Part shown: positions 37,485 to 50,285 of the stretch, piece after piece
How positions within the stretch are numbered: position 1 is the stretch's first letter
Layout of the letters: each line of letters starts with the position of its first letter
Origin: Cacajao melanocephalus
Lineage: Eukaryota; Chordata; Mammalia; Primates; Pitheciidae
Length of the DNA: 64,000 bases
Assembly (NCBI GenBank): GCA_963573385.1
Contig: CAUYLG010026600.1
Coordinates: forward strand, 62,001-126,000
Direction of reading: 5' to 3'
The notes under the pieces: model-generated
Told to the model about the DNA's origin: nothing
The model's database searches: none
What the model saw: only the letters and a program-made list of their open reading frames with translations
Position numbers and translations under genes: made by a program

Positions 37485-38048
37485 ATATATATTATATTAT
37501 ATTATATATATAATTTTGACATTCTATATATAATGTCAAAATTGCAATAAGAAGGTCAACTTATTGACTCAGAAAACATTCAGCTCTGGGACAGGTTTTA
37601 TTGTGTCTATTATGGATTCAAAACTTGAGAAGCTCTCCTGAGGTTCTCTCCACAGTTCCACCTCCTCCAAGTCCTAGCTCTGCTTTACTTTTCAGGGGTC
37701 TGTTGCCGAGACTGTCTCTCTTCTTCTTATAACCATACAGCTAGCGGTAGCTCAGGGCTTACATACCATTCTCTCTTCCTAGAAGTTTTAAACATTCTAA
37801 GGTTGAGCCTCACTAGTTCTTTTTGAACGACACATCGCACTCATTAATCGAATCTGCTATTGACTGAGCAGGCATGGGTCCTGTACTCACCTCTGGATAA
37901 CATATATAAGCGTACATGTTGTGCTGGGAAGGAGTGGTGGGGTCCATTCCCTTCCTTCTCACTAGCAACAACCACTCTCTAGATTTTCCTATTTCTTTAT
38001 GGTGTTACCGCTTCTACGAATCCTTAAACACTGTGGCTTTGGCTATTT
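37485..38048. other. Spacer of the inverted repeat
   Basis: About 564 bp between the arms. It starts with a TA-rich tract containing a perfect 12-bp hairpin (37512-37543). The middle is unassigned and less AT-rich. From about 37860 it reads as antisense L1M 3'UTR leading into the right arm. Confidence 0.6.
37512..37543. repeat. Perfect 12-bp hairpin
   Basis: 'aattttgacatt' at 37512-37523 and its exact reverse complement 'aatgtcaaaatt' at 37532-37543, with an 8-base loop. It sits near the inner edge of the left inverted-repeat arm. Confidence 0.9.
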
Positions 38049-39240
38049 GGGGGTTTTATGTAAATGGAATTGAACAGCATACATTATGTTCTCACTGGCT
38101 TCTTTAGTTTAATGTTACATTTGAGAGATTTATGCAAAGTATTGATTGTATTTGTGGTTTATTCATTGTTATTGATGATATATTAAGTTCTCTCTTCTGA
38201 ATAGGCCATACTTACTCACTATAGTAAGGATAGACCATTTTTATTTGTTTTCACTCTGAGGTTAGTACAAAAAAAAAAAAAGTGGCAGTCACATACATAT
38301 ATCCTGCATGAAGAGCGCACATTTCTCTAGGATGTATGCCTAGAACTGAGTTGCTGAGTCACAGAACGTGCATGCTCTTAAAGTGAGAAGCTAAGGCTAA
38401 ACTGTTATTAAGAGTATTTGTAATAAGGTACATTCCTACCAGAAATGTTTAGAAGTCCTGTTGCTTTACATCTTTTCTCCATATACTGTCAGATTTTAAA
38501 AATTATTTTGTCAACCTATTTACATATAATTGTTAAAAATTTAGTTTTTCTTGGCATTTCTTTCATTTCTCTGATTTGTAGTGAAGTAGTTTATCTCATA
38601 TTTATTAACCATGTGAATATTCTCTTTCTAAAATACTTCTTTCCTTTTTGCACATTTTTATTGATTTTTACATCTCTCATGTACATGCTATCTCTCTTTT
38701 GTTCACAGATTTAAGAAGTTTTTATATATTATAACACTAACCCATTGCTGCCTAATTAATGCAAATTAGGGGTGGTGTTTTCACTGTATATTGCTTAACA
38801 ATTACTGCGTATTTTGAAATAAGGAAATTATTTTTCTATGTTCTTGGTTTTATACTTTTCACTTTTACAGTTGGTTTTAACCAACTTAGCATTGATTTTT
38901 GGTAAGATTAGACTCAAACATTAATTTTATCATATATTATTATAATAATCCCAAAGCATTTATTGAAATCAATTGTCAAAACATTTATTGAAGATTTTCT
39001 ACTGCCTTTCATGGCTGTGTCTTTCATAAGCCAAGTACCCATATAAGAGGGGTCTCTTCCTGTTTCTAGACGTTTCTTCCTGTACTTGGGTCTCTATGAA
39101 TCTTAACTATTCAATTCTACATTGTAATGATTATCATCAATTAATAATCAAGGTGACTATATAATTTATTTTCGAAACTGGGATTATTTTGAGAAGGCAT
39201 CCAATAAATCAGACTATCTGAATTTTAGAAATATTGATTT
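37860..39240 (-). mobile_element. L1M (3'UTR and ORF2 3' part), minus strand
   Basis: Antisense L1M text: 'caacaaccactctctagatt', 'taaatggaattgaacagc', 'ctggcttctttagtttaatg', 'tttctctaggatgtatgcct', 'gagttgctgagtcacagaac', 'attcctaccagaaatg', then ORF2-related 'agaagtttttatatatta' and 'atttattgaagattttctac'. The right arm of the inverted repeat (38049-38343) lies inside it. Highly decayed. Confidence 0.72.
38049..38343 (-). repeat. Right arm of the large inverted repeat
   Basis: Partner of 37172-37484. It is continuous with antisense L1M on both sides, so this arm looks like the original copy and the left arm like the displaced inverted duplicate. Contains A13 at 38269-38281. Confidence 0.9.
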
Positions 39241-40678
39241 ATTCATGTGTAACTCGAATTTTTGCTATTGAACCTGAAGAAAATTCTACTCAAAACTGCT
39301 TTTAAAAATGAAACTGTGCCCCCCAAAAATGAAGTAACAGTAATACAATACATACATTGTGTATAGCAAGCAAATTTTTAATTTTTAAAAATTGACTGTC
39401 AGCATTAAAAGATGAAAAAGCAGAATAATTCATCTTTGCAACGTTCACAAAATTATCTTTTACCTTCATCTACTTGTAAGAATCTGTCACTGCAATTTCT
39501 CAGAAACAAAGAATTTTTTTTCCTTCAATATGATCATGTATAATTTGTTTTAAACATTACTGTAATCTTCAAATTTTAAATTTATAAGTAATAACTTCTT
39601 TATTTTTGTGGAAAACTTGATTCCATGGTCGCTGCATATGCAAGTATTTTAGAGAAGATATTCTTTTCAGGTTTTGAGTTACCTGGTAGGCTCAGAGACA
39701 GCTCTACTTCAGGGAGGATTCCCTTGTCTTTTTACACAATGTAAAATGCATAAATATTTTGCCGAAATATTTTTTACGTACTGTTTTACAGCATCTATTC
39801 AGATCATCTTTCTTTGGAAAGAATTTTCACTTGGAAAAATCTCTTTAAATCGGTTGATTCTATTTATGATTCTTTTGAATGCTTTACATTTATATGCTGG
39901 AAAATCATAGACCTTCTCTGTTTCATTCTGTTCCAGTCAGAACATAAATTTATGCAATTAAAATAGGAAGTTCATCAGCAATTCTTCTCACAATCCAAGA
40001 TATTCCAGATCACACTCCTGGAACTTGAGAATTAAATTCTGTGCACCATCTGAGCACCATTCTGAGACTTGCTCCGTTCCTCCGTTGCTTTTGTCAGGGT
40101 AATTTTCAATGCCTTTTTGCTTGCAAGGTCTATTTCCGACAATTGCGCTTCCCCCAGTTATTCAAAATCTGAAGTTTCTTAGCACTCTATTCACCAAATA
40201 CTTGGATTAAAGATTTCCAACCAATTTTGAAAAAAATGAAGTCAATTTTTAGAGAACGCATTTATAAAATAACTCAGTAAGACTATTATAGGTATGATTT
40301 AGCCACATCATCTCTAAACTTTGCGATTTTTGATTGGTTATTTCAGAGCTACGATTGCTTTCTTAATTTTTCCAGATCAATATAAAATATTAGATTACAA
40401 TTAATTCAGTTTGTGGCCCTAGATTTCTTGTGTGTTTTCATTTTCTGTCAACGTGTGACTAGGGTTACTTTCATTTTTCTCCTTAGAGTAGCTTTTTATG
40501 GATTAGAGTATATTTCATTTTTGTCATCCCATTGCATGAAGTGACGGGAAACAGAAGGGCTAGACAGCGTTCTTTGTTTTCTGGTTCATGGGTTTCCTCA
40601 TCTGTTGTTTTCCGGAAGGATTCACAATATAACCTCACCGTCTCTGAGAGGCCACTCTAAAGGAAGCTTTGACTAGGG
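39241..40678. other. Unassigned DNA
   Basis: About 1.4 kb of AT-rich, non-low-complexity sequence with no recognised family. The 78-codon frame at 39674-39910 has a hydrophobic composition but no motif. Confidence 0.45.
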
Positions 40679-41204
40679 TGTCAGTTAATTTTATGCATCA
40701 TATTGGCTAAGCAAAGGAATTCTCAGATAGCTGGTAAAATAACACGATTTCTGAGTGTGTCTGCAAGGGTATTTCCAGAAGAGACTGGTGTTTCCATCAG
40801 TGACTGGGTAAAGCAGATCACCTCATCTTCCTCAGTGTGGGTGGGCATGATGCAGTCCTTTGAGGCCTCCAATAGAACAAAAAGATGGAGGAAGGGTACA
40901 TGCCCACTCTCCTTCTCTCCTTGAACTGGGAAATCCTGCTTCTCCTGCGTCTGACATAGAGCTCCTGGTGCTGGGGGCTTTCTGACCCTGGGAGTCACGT
41001 CATCGCTGCCCGGCCTGGTTCTCAGGCCTTGGACTCAGACTGAGTTCCACCACCAGCTTTCCTGATTTGCCTGCTTGCAGATGACATACTGTGGGACTTC
41101 CAGGTCTCCAAGATTGTGTGAGCAAATTTTCCTAATAAATCCCCTCTTCTCAATCTCTATGCAGCCTATTGGTTCTGTTTCTGTGGAGAAGCCCGACTAA
41201 TACA
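40679..41204 (+). mobile_element. Probable ERVL-type LTR, plus strand
   Basis: Starts 'tgtcagttaattttatgcat' and ends 'ggttctgtttctgtggagaa' followed by 'cccgactaatac' and 'aca'-like end bases. It contains 'agcagatcacctcatcttcc' and 'tgtgggtgggcatgatgcag', then a polyadenylation-like 'aataaatccc' 60 bp before the end. This layout is typical of an ancient LTR with TG...CA ends. I cannot name the family with certainty. Flanking 5-bp duplications are not evident. Overlapping frames of 73 and 91 codons are not genes. Confidence 0.62.
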
Positions 41205-42017
41205 CTCTGGATCATTTCTTTCCCTTCTGCTCCAGCCCCAGCCCCAGGCCCACGGGCATGCAGTATCTGCGGCCTCCCAGCCTCGGGAACCCCATTGCTT
41301 CCCCACACTTCTTGATCTGCTTCTCCTCCTTGGGCCCTCTAACCTTCTGTCACTCTTGCTCTCAGTGTTTTTGCTCTGCTGACTTTGAACTCTGTCTCTC
41401 TAGTTTTCCGTTGTGATGAGGCTCTCTTCCAGAGGAGAGGACCTGCTGGTATTTCTGAGACTCTCAGGGGCTTATTCCAGTCTGGTGTTATTGGAGGGTA
41501 CCACCTCCCAGCTTTTTGTGCTTGCCAGCAAGCTGTAGACTATGAGAACTTTCCGCTTTGCCTGTGGTTCTTGGTCCTCCCAGGCTTGTACACTTAACGT
41601 TTGCTCCCCTCTTTTGGAGATGGGTATAGGTTGGCAGTATCTTGAGTGCTGCAGAGTTAAGAAGTTTTGGAATGCACCTGTTTGTGTCTTGCATTTTCAC
41701 CCCAGAGAAGTAAATTATGCTGAGGACTTGGTTTCACCCCAACATTTCCTCAGGTCTTTGGAGATTCTCTGTCACCTCATTTTGTGGGGTAAGACTCATT
41801 GTTTTTCCTTTCAATAGGCTGTTTAATCTCTTTCTTTTTTTCAAAAATTATGCTATCTAGATGATCATATCACTGGGATTATTTATTAATTTTGATTAAA
41901 TGATAAGAAGTAGAAGTGACCACTCAGCCTTTCAATCTCACCATCCATAGATAACCATTGTTAGGATTTTATTGGATTTTAAAATATTTTTATAAACTTA
42001 CACAGATACATGCTAGT
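41205..42017. other. Unassigned, GC-richer DNA
   Basis: The stretch at 41220-41820 is richer in GC than its surroundings and has overlapping open frames of 70-91 codons on both strands. No domain, splice context or repeat family was recognised. It may be ancient ERV internal sequence or unique DNA. Confidence 0.4.
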
Positions 42018-42396
42018 TGCTAGACACTGAGTTATGTTACTCCTAAATCTGTGTGTTGAAGCCCCACCCCCAATGAGAGGATATTTGGAGATGGAGCCTG
42101 TGGGAGGTATTAAGGCTTAGGTTGGATCAGAAGTGTGGGGCCCTCATTATGGGATTAGTATCTTCATAGGAAGAGGCACCAGAGAACTTGCTTCCTTTTC
42201 CTCTTTGCCACATGTGGACACAGCATACAAGCAGCCTTCTGTAAACAAGGAATAGAGCCTTTATCAAGAAAATGAATTAACAGGTACCTGGTACCTTAAT
42301 TTTGGCCAGCCTCTAGAACTGTGAGAAAAAGCTTTCTGCTGTTCAAGTCACCCAAGCTATAGTAGTTTCATACGGCTGCCCAGGCTAACTAATACA
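42018..42396 (+). mobile_element. MaLR LTR (MLT1-type), plus strand
   Basis: Sense MLT1: 'tgttgaagccccacccccaa', 'gagaggatatttggagatgg', 'attagtatcttcataggaag', 'ggccagcctctagaactgtg' and the terminal 'ggctaactaataca'. Solo LTR, no internal region. Confidence 0.9.
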
Positions 42397-42976
42397 GTAG
42401 GGTATCTTATGTTGTTTGTTTGTGTTCAATCACATCCATGCCGTTTTTTACACACACACACAAACACCCATACTTTAAAAATACAGATTTTCAGAGATTA
42501 AAAAATATGAGAATTTAAATTTTAACCATTGGTATTAAATTAGTTTGATAAACAGTTTTATCAATTGATGTTCTCACTAACAAAGAATTTACTAAAAATC
42601 ACTTCACTTTTTTACCTCTAGTATTGAATTTCATTAATCAGGGATATAAAATGCCAAATATTTCTGTATTTAGTGCACCCTGAAAGTATTATTTGAACTA
42701 GAATGGTAATGTTGTATGAAAATGCCACTGTCTTAAACTTTTCTTCAATTTGTGTCAACTGATCAGTTATTATGTTTCTGACCCTCAGCAATTTTTAGAC
42801 CATCGGAATTTTGAGGTGTTTTTCTCTGCTCATCCTTTTCCACATGCTGCTTTTTAAAATATTATAACTTCATTTCAAACCTCCTGCTTTTCTAAGGTTT
42901 TCTCTATTGACGTCCTCTTATGTTTTAGTCCCAAAGACATCTGATTTTGTATTTGTAACTTGAGCAGGATTATCCG
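42397..42976. other. Unassigned DNA
   Basis: AT-rich spacer between two MaLR LTRs of opposite orientation, with a short CA-rich patch at 42451-42468. No feature. Confidence 0.45.
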
Positions 42977-43383
42977 TGTATTAGTCTGTTTTCATGCTGT
43001 TTTGATAAAGACATACCCGAGACTGGGCAATTTACCAAAAAAAAAAAAAAAACAAAACAAAAAACAAAAAGAGAGAGAGAGAGGTTTATTGGACTTACAG
43101 TTCCACATGGCTGGGAAGGCCTCACAATCATGGTGGAAGACAAGGAGGAGTAAGTCACATTTTACGTGGATGGCAGCAGGTAAAGAGAGAACTCGTGCAG
43201 AGAAACTTCCATTTTTAAAACCGTCATCTTGTGAGACCCATTCACTGTCAGGAGAACAGCATGAAAAAGACCTGCCCCCATGATTCAATCATCTCCCACT
43301 CACTGGGTCTCTCCCACAACACGTGGGAATTATGGGAGCTAAAAGATGAGATTTGGGTGGGGACACAGAGCCAAACCATATCA
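42977..43383 (-). mobile_element. MaLR solo LTR (THE1/MSTA-type), minus strand
   Basis: Antisense LTR from 'tgtattagtctgttttcatg' to 'gagatttgggtggggacaca' and 'aaaccatatca'. Near-complete, with little decay compared with the other MaLRs here. An A-rich and (GA)n expansion at 43038-43084 lies where the family has a short A-rich segment. The 98-107 codon frames across it are artefacts. Confidence 0.93.
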
Positions 43384-44211
43384 ATTGGCATCATCTGTGT
43401 ATCTGAGTCACACCACATGATATAAAATATGACTACTGATGAAGTCCTGGGTATTAACTAGCTCACCATCATTGGACTGATGCTACTTTCATATCCTCGA
43501 CTTCTGTAGAAGGTAGGACAATTAGTTGCAGAAAAAACAGACAAGAAACACTCTAGGAATCTTAACCTAAAGAAATATCAAGCAGTGTATCTAAAACATC
43601 ATTCTTAAACTGCCTCAAAAATAAAAAAGTTAAGCCAACATCTGAGGAATACATTTTACTTAGCTCGTGAGATAAAAAAAATTGGCAGCAAGTGGCAACA
43701 TATCTTACACCTGTGGGTTATGGATTTAAATGGCCTGGATCTTCTCAGTCCTAACTCTCTTCTGTGTACGTTTCTAACTTCTGTCACTATCTCTTAGCCA
43801 CGACAGTGGGGAGGGTGAAGTTGGTAGTGTTCTGCTTGTCTACACCCTAGACAGGGGAGATTGACTGAGGACAAGCTTCATTTTCCACACTTACTTTTTC
43901 TTCAGGTTTCTTGCTGAAACAATTCAAGACATTTAATATTCTTCATTTCATGTAATTAAAATAGCTAAAACTTAGACCAGTGCAAAAGGAAAATTGGTAA
44001 AGTGAATTACAAATATGAAATGTAAAGTTTCAAGTAAAGACTTGTCTTATGGTTGTAAAGGTGTTTTCTCATTATCCATTCACAAACTGCATAAGTTACT
44101 GTTATATATAACTTCATTTTTTTAAGCAATTACAAAAAGTCATACATGGCATACCCTAAGTGTTTAAAAACTCAGAAAAAAAAAAAGATAAATGGATAAA
44201 GAACAGAGAAG
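43384..44211. other. Unassigned DNA
   Basis: About 830 bp with no recognised repeat or exon. Confidence 0.45.
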
Positions 44212-44530
<319 letters not shown>

Positions 44531-44559
44531 GAAGAAATATAGTCCCTATGATTCCTTAT

Positions 44560-44698
44560 ATGACATCTCTAGAGTTCTAGAGATGGATGATTGTGATGGT
44601 TGCATGGCAATGGGGGTATATTTAATATCACTGAACAGTAACTTTAAAGATAGGATGGTAAATTTTGTGTTATGCATATTTAGCACAATGAAAAACAG
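44560..44698 (+). mobile_element. L1M 3' terminus, plus strand
   Basis: Strong match to the 3'UTR end of old L1s: 'ctagagatggatgattgtga', 'tggttgcatggcaatggggg', 'aatatcactgaacagtaact', 'atggtaaattttgtgttatg', 'tttagcacaatgaaaa'. A short fragment; the AluJ immediately upstream may have landed in it. Confidence 0.82.
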
Positions 44699-45761
44699 GT
44701 ATTTACTCCATTACATTATTCTTCCCCTCTACTGCCTCATCTCTGTAATCCTATGCACCTCTACAGAGCCATGTCCTGGGAAGAGTTTGGTGAGTTCACT
44801 CTAAACTTTCCAATATACATATAAGAGGTGGACATATGGTTTTAGAATTTTAATTTAGATCAATTTATGTTTACAGTGATTGATTTTTACCCCTTTAAGA
44901 ATATGTGTTCAAAATCTTTCTATGTCAATTTTCATGGCTCTCATTTACTTAATAGCCACACTTCATTTTTTTTTTTTCTCTGTTAATGGAAAATCGTTCT
45001 CTGTTAATGGAAAATTAGAGTTTCCTCACTTTTTGTATCAATTAGATATGCTGTTGTCTTATATATCTTTATACATACCTTTTGGCTCACATGTAAAAGT
45101 CTTGCTAAAAGGTATAATTCTAGAATATGCTGAGATTTGCTCCAAACTATGCAGTTGGCAGAATTGGAATTTTTGGAGTTGCAAAAATTGATGCCCAATT
45201 AAAATACCACCACATACAGGAGAGCCCCTACTACTCCCTCTCCTCACCATTCTGGCCTCTATAGATTTTTCTGTCTGCTGCATGTTTCCACCTGTGTGTG
45301 CTATGCGGCTTCTATTACTTTGAGGTTCTGTTCTTCCTTTTGCTATGTGTGAGCCTCATTCCACCATCACAGCCTTTCCCACAGAGGCATACTGAGTGTC
45401 TTGATAATGCTACCCACCATGCACACCACGTTCTTTATTGCTTTGGTAAATAGAGCATCCTATGGGATGTCCCATGGGTTATGCTTAGCTGGGGTTCTGG
45501 CCTCAAGTGTCATATTCACTAGCATGCCTCCTCCTCACTCCTCAGGGCCTATAAGCTTTCCTCCATCATCTCCCAGGGTGGCTCTGCGGTTTTCTTTTAT
45601 TGAGAGCCAATCACCATTTCTTCCACACTTCCAAGAGCCGGCCTGGCAGCATCTTAGCAGCTTTTCCAGGAGATCATTCTAAGCTGTTACCTTTGTGCCC
45701 CATGAGGGTTTTCCCATCTTAACAAACTCTCCTTTATACAACTTTGTTTTCCACCCCTCTT
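44699..45761. other. Unassigned DNA with a 21-bp tandem duplication
   Basis: A 21-bp unit beginning 'ctctgttaatggaaaat' occurs at 44978-44998 and again from 44999. The region 44840-45160 has an antisense-L1M-like texture ('aaaggtataattctagaa'), but it is too weak to call. From 45300 to 45760 it is GC-richer, with a 93-codon frame (45401-45682, plus) and no motif. Confidence 0.45.
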
Positions 45762-45804
45762 GATTCAGCTGCAGGGTCCTGAGAGTTTCGCTGAGGCCAT
45801 ACAG
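45762..45804 (+). repeat. Inverted breakpoint motif, left copy
   Basis: This 43-bp segment ('ggtcctgagagtttcgctga' at its centre) is the reverse complement of 46286-46330 ('ctcagcgaaactctcaagac'), with about 36 of 41 positions matching. It directly precedes the detached first part of a MaLR LTR. Confidence 0.88.
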
Positions 45805-45897
45805 TGATCCAATCGCCTCCCAATAGGCCCCTCCTTCAACACTGGGGATTATAACTTGATATGAGATTTGGATGGAGACAGAAATCCAAATGTATCA
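45805..45897 (-). mobile_element. First part (5') of a split MaLR LTR, minus strand
   Basis: Antisense LTR text from 'tgatccaatcgcctccc' to 'gagatttggatggagacaga' and 'aatgtatca', the normal LTR start. It stops where the LTR should continue with its 'atcatgggg' region. The continuation is found at 46331-46615 in the opposite orientation. Confidence 0.85.
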
Positions 45898-46285
45898 ATG
45901 CCCAAGTGTTAATTACAAAGTTAGAGAATCTCCAGAGAAGATTAAAATTTCAACTCCAGCAGATCTGCTACACAAGTTGGAGTTCTGATGGACTCTGATT
46001 CTTTGGATAAGAACATCTGGGTCAACACACTAGAAGAGTCTTCTGAACTTTCTGCACTGAAAATGTGTCCCTGTCTCTCCTTTAAAGGCTAGTGCTCCCC
46101 TCGCTTTACAATGGCACAGACCATAAATATTCTCTGCTTTGCAGACCATAAATGTTCCCTCAGAGTCTATATACCCACCTCTCCTGCTGACCACCAGTCC
46201 CAGAGTTTGGAGCAAACTTCAGCATATTCTAATTGGGAAATTGCCTGGCTTCCCAGTGGAGAAAAAGGACCATAAACTAGAAAAG
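45898..46285. other. Interior of the proposed inversion; unassigned
   Basis: About 390 bp without a recognised family. It contains a short direct repeat, 'cagaccataaat', at about 46118 and 46143. If the inversion model is right, this segment lies reversed relative to its ancestral orientation. Confidence 0.5.
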
Positions 46286-46330
46286 CTGTATGACCTCAGC
46301 GAAACTCTCAAGACCCAAGAGCTGACTGGT
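46286..46330 (-). repeat. Inverted breakpoint motif, right copy
   Basis: Reverse complement of 45762-45804. It directly precedes the detached second part of the MaLR LTR. Confidence 0.88.
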
Positions 46331-46615
46331 TCATGGGAGCAAATTTCTCCCTTGCTTTTCTCATGATAGTGAGTTCTCACAAGATCTGGTTGTTTAAAAG
46401 TGTGCAGAATTTCCCTTTTCTCTCTCTTCTTCCTTCTCCAGCCATGTAAGATGTGCCTGCTTAATCTTTGCCTTCCACCACAATTGTAAGTTTCCTAAGG
46501 CCTCCTGAGCCATGCATCCTGTACAGCCTATGAAACTGTGAGTCAATTAAGCATTTTTCTTTATAAAGTACCCAGCCACAGGTAGTTCTTTATAGCAATG
46601 CAAGAATGGACTAAC
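46331..46615 (+). mobile_element. Second part (3') of the split MaLR LTR, plus strand
   Basis: Sense MST-type LTR from 'tcatgggagc' through 'tgatagtgagttctcacaag', 'cagccatgtaagatgtgcct', 'tgtgagtcaattaagcattt' to 'aatggactaaca'. The portion before 'tcatggg' is absent here but present, reversed, at 45805-45897. Together the two parts total about 378 bp, close to a full LTR of this type. Confidence 0.87.
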
Positions 46616-46803
46616 AGACGTGTCATCAACAGATTTCATCTTTTGGTTGCAGGGGATAAAGTTTTTTCTTTATGGCAGCCATGGAGAGCCTCTGACTTCC
46701 ACACTGTTTCAGAATACCCTTGGTTTTTGGCTCTATTGGCCCCAATTTTACCATCTTTATAGCTACTGCTTCACCCATACCTCTCAGATGCCTGAGCTAT
46801 TTA

Positions 46804-47028
46804 TTTTTTTGAGATGGAGTCTCGCTCTGTCACCCAGGCTGGAGTGCAGTGGTGCAATCTTGGGTCACTGCAACCTCTGCCTCCTAGGTTCAAGCAATTC
46901 TCCTGCCTGATCCTCCTGAGTAGCTGGTACTAGAGGTGCGTGCCACCACACCTGGCTCATTTTTGTATTTTTTAGTGCAGATGGGGTTTCACCATGTTGG
47001 CCAGGATGGTCTTGATCTCCTGACCTTG
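46804..47028 (-). mobile_element. 5'-truncated Alu, minus strand
   Basis: Antisense Alu from 'ttttttgagatggagtctcg' to 'gatctcctgacc', then a switch to non-Alu sequence. About 55 bp of the Alu 5' end is missing. The low divergence suggests AluS or similar. Confidence 0.93.
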
Positions 47029-47504
47029 GCTTTATTGAGGAATGCATCCTGAAACAAAACCTCCAAGAAATGAGAGAAGCAGGGTTTGGCAGAGGAAGGA
47101 GCGGGACTGTTCTGTAGTTAGAAGCCTCAGACAATCCAATGGGGAGCTCTGGACTTGAGCAAGTCCATCAGAATTGCCCTAATTGAGGCAGTGGGGCTGA
47201 TCTTTTTTTTTCTTTCACAATGACTAGTTATTTAATGGGGTATAACCTTTGGCCAAGAAGTTCTCCTGGACTTACAACAATTCCTAAGTAGGAATTCAGC
47301 TAAATACTGAAAGTATCCAACACTCCCAGCAGCCTGAAGTGTCTCAGTCATTAAGAGACTATATTTTAATAACACACTGAAAGTTAGATTCTGAAATGAC
47401 ATTTCTGTGTGCATAATTCTGAGAGTTTGTGGAATAGATTTCTACAATGTCCTCCTACAAATATCCCTGACTGTGATATTATCAAACTAGGCTCTCACAC
47501 ACTG
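47029..47504. other. Unassigned DNA
   Basis: No recognised element. An AT-rich stretch with a poly-T at about 47203. Confidence 0.45.
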
Positions 47505-47760
47505 CCACCAAGATCAAATGTCTAAAATGCAAAATCTGACTGTTACTCCAGAATTTTTGCAATTACTTTAGTGACATTCTCTTGTGTGTAGAGTAAAGTC
47601 CAAATATGGTGGAATAGGCATATGCTTGTTTGTACAACCTAGGCTCCATTCTCCATTCCTTTGCAGAGAACCCCACAACTTTGACTTGCCAGAGCCATGC
47701 TTTTTCATTTCTTATGCTTTAGCTATAGCACAATGATTGTAAATTTTCGACAGCCCTGGC
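47505..47760 (+). mobile_element. Probable L2 fragment, plus strand
   Basis: The order 'aaaatctgactgttactcc', 'tagagtaaagtccaaatatgg', 'ttgccagagccatgcttttt' follows the 3' portion of L2 (a protein-like stretch ending in the 'tcagaataaagtccaaa' type motif). Ancient and quite diverged; the boundaries are uncertain. Confidence 0.5.
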
Positions 47761-48482
47761 GAATGAGAAAATTTTACTCTTTCTCTAAATTTTACTCCAT
47801 TAGAAAAATGGTTTAGAGATGCGTACTTAATCGTATCAGAGTCAAGGAAGCACAGTGGAACTTTGGCTGAGGAGGAGTTGAGAGACTCTGAAGCTCAAGC
47901 CCTTGTGATCAGGAGTCAGTCTGAGAACAGAGCCAGTGGAATAGAACGCAAAGCCAAGTGATAAGAGTAAAAAGAACCAAGTGGCCTGAATCCAACAAAC
48001 CTGAAGCCAGTAATTTTAGTTACATGAGCGAAATAATCCCAATTGATACTGAATTTTAAATTGAGAATAGGGTTTTGAAGTGAGAGTAGTGACATTGTAA
48101 AATATGAGAGTGATTGCCTAAATCATGAAATTAGCTGGGCTAAGTTCTCGAGAGGCAATATCCTAAGATGGAAAGTTGGGAATTCTTGTGATTTTGAAGG
48201 TACAGGAGACACTTGAGGACAACCTGGTGAATACTGAGTCTTGGAATATACACCTGGGAGGGCAAGCGTTAAAAACAGAGTAGGAAAAAGTCAGGCTATT
48301 ACAATCAACAGGAAGAAAAGCATGTCAAGCTGATGTAGAAACTAGCCCATCTGGCAACAGTGATGCCTCTGCTTTCAGCCTGTGATGGAAAAGAATTAGA
48401 CGTCTAATCATTGGAAAATTTGCGTGGATACAAAAAGCAAATTCCTTGTCTTAGGCTGAATGCAGAGAAAATACAGGCTGGC
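47761..48482. other. Unassigned DNA
   Basis: Purine-rich, otherwise featureless. No frame of interest. Confidence 0.45.
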
Positions 48483-48534
48483 TTTGCCATTGAAAATAAT
48501 GGCAAAAACCGGAATTACTTTTGCACTGACCTAA
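48483..48534. mobile_element. Partial MADE1 (mariner MITE)
   Basis: Right half of MADE1: 'aatggcaaaaaccggaatta', 'cttttgcactgacctaa', followed by TA. The left terminal inverted repeat is missing, and the text begins at the central 'tttgccatt' palindrome. MADE1 is a short non-autonomous relative of Hsmar1, and full copies gave rise to the miR-548 family; this half copy keeps only a short central stem. Confidence 0.88.
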
Positions 48535-50275
<1,741 letters not shown>

Positions 50276-50285
50276 CTGGATTTCT

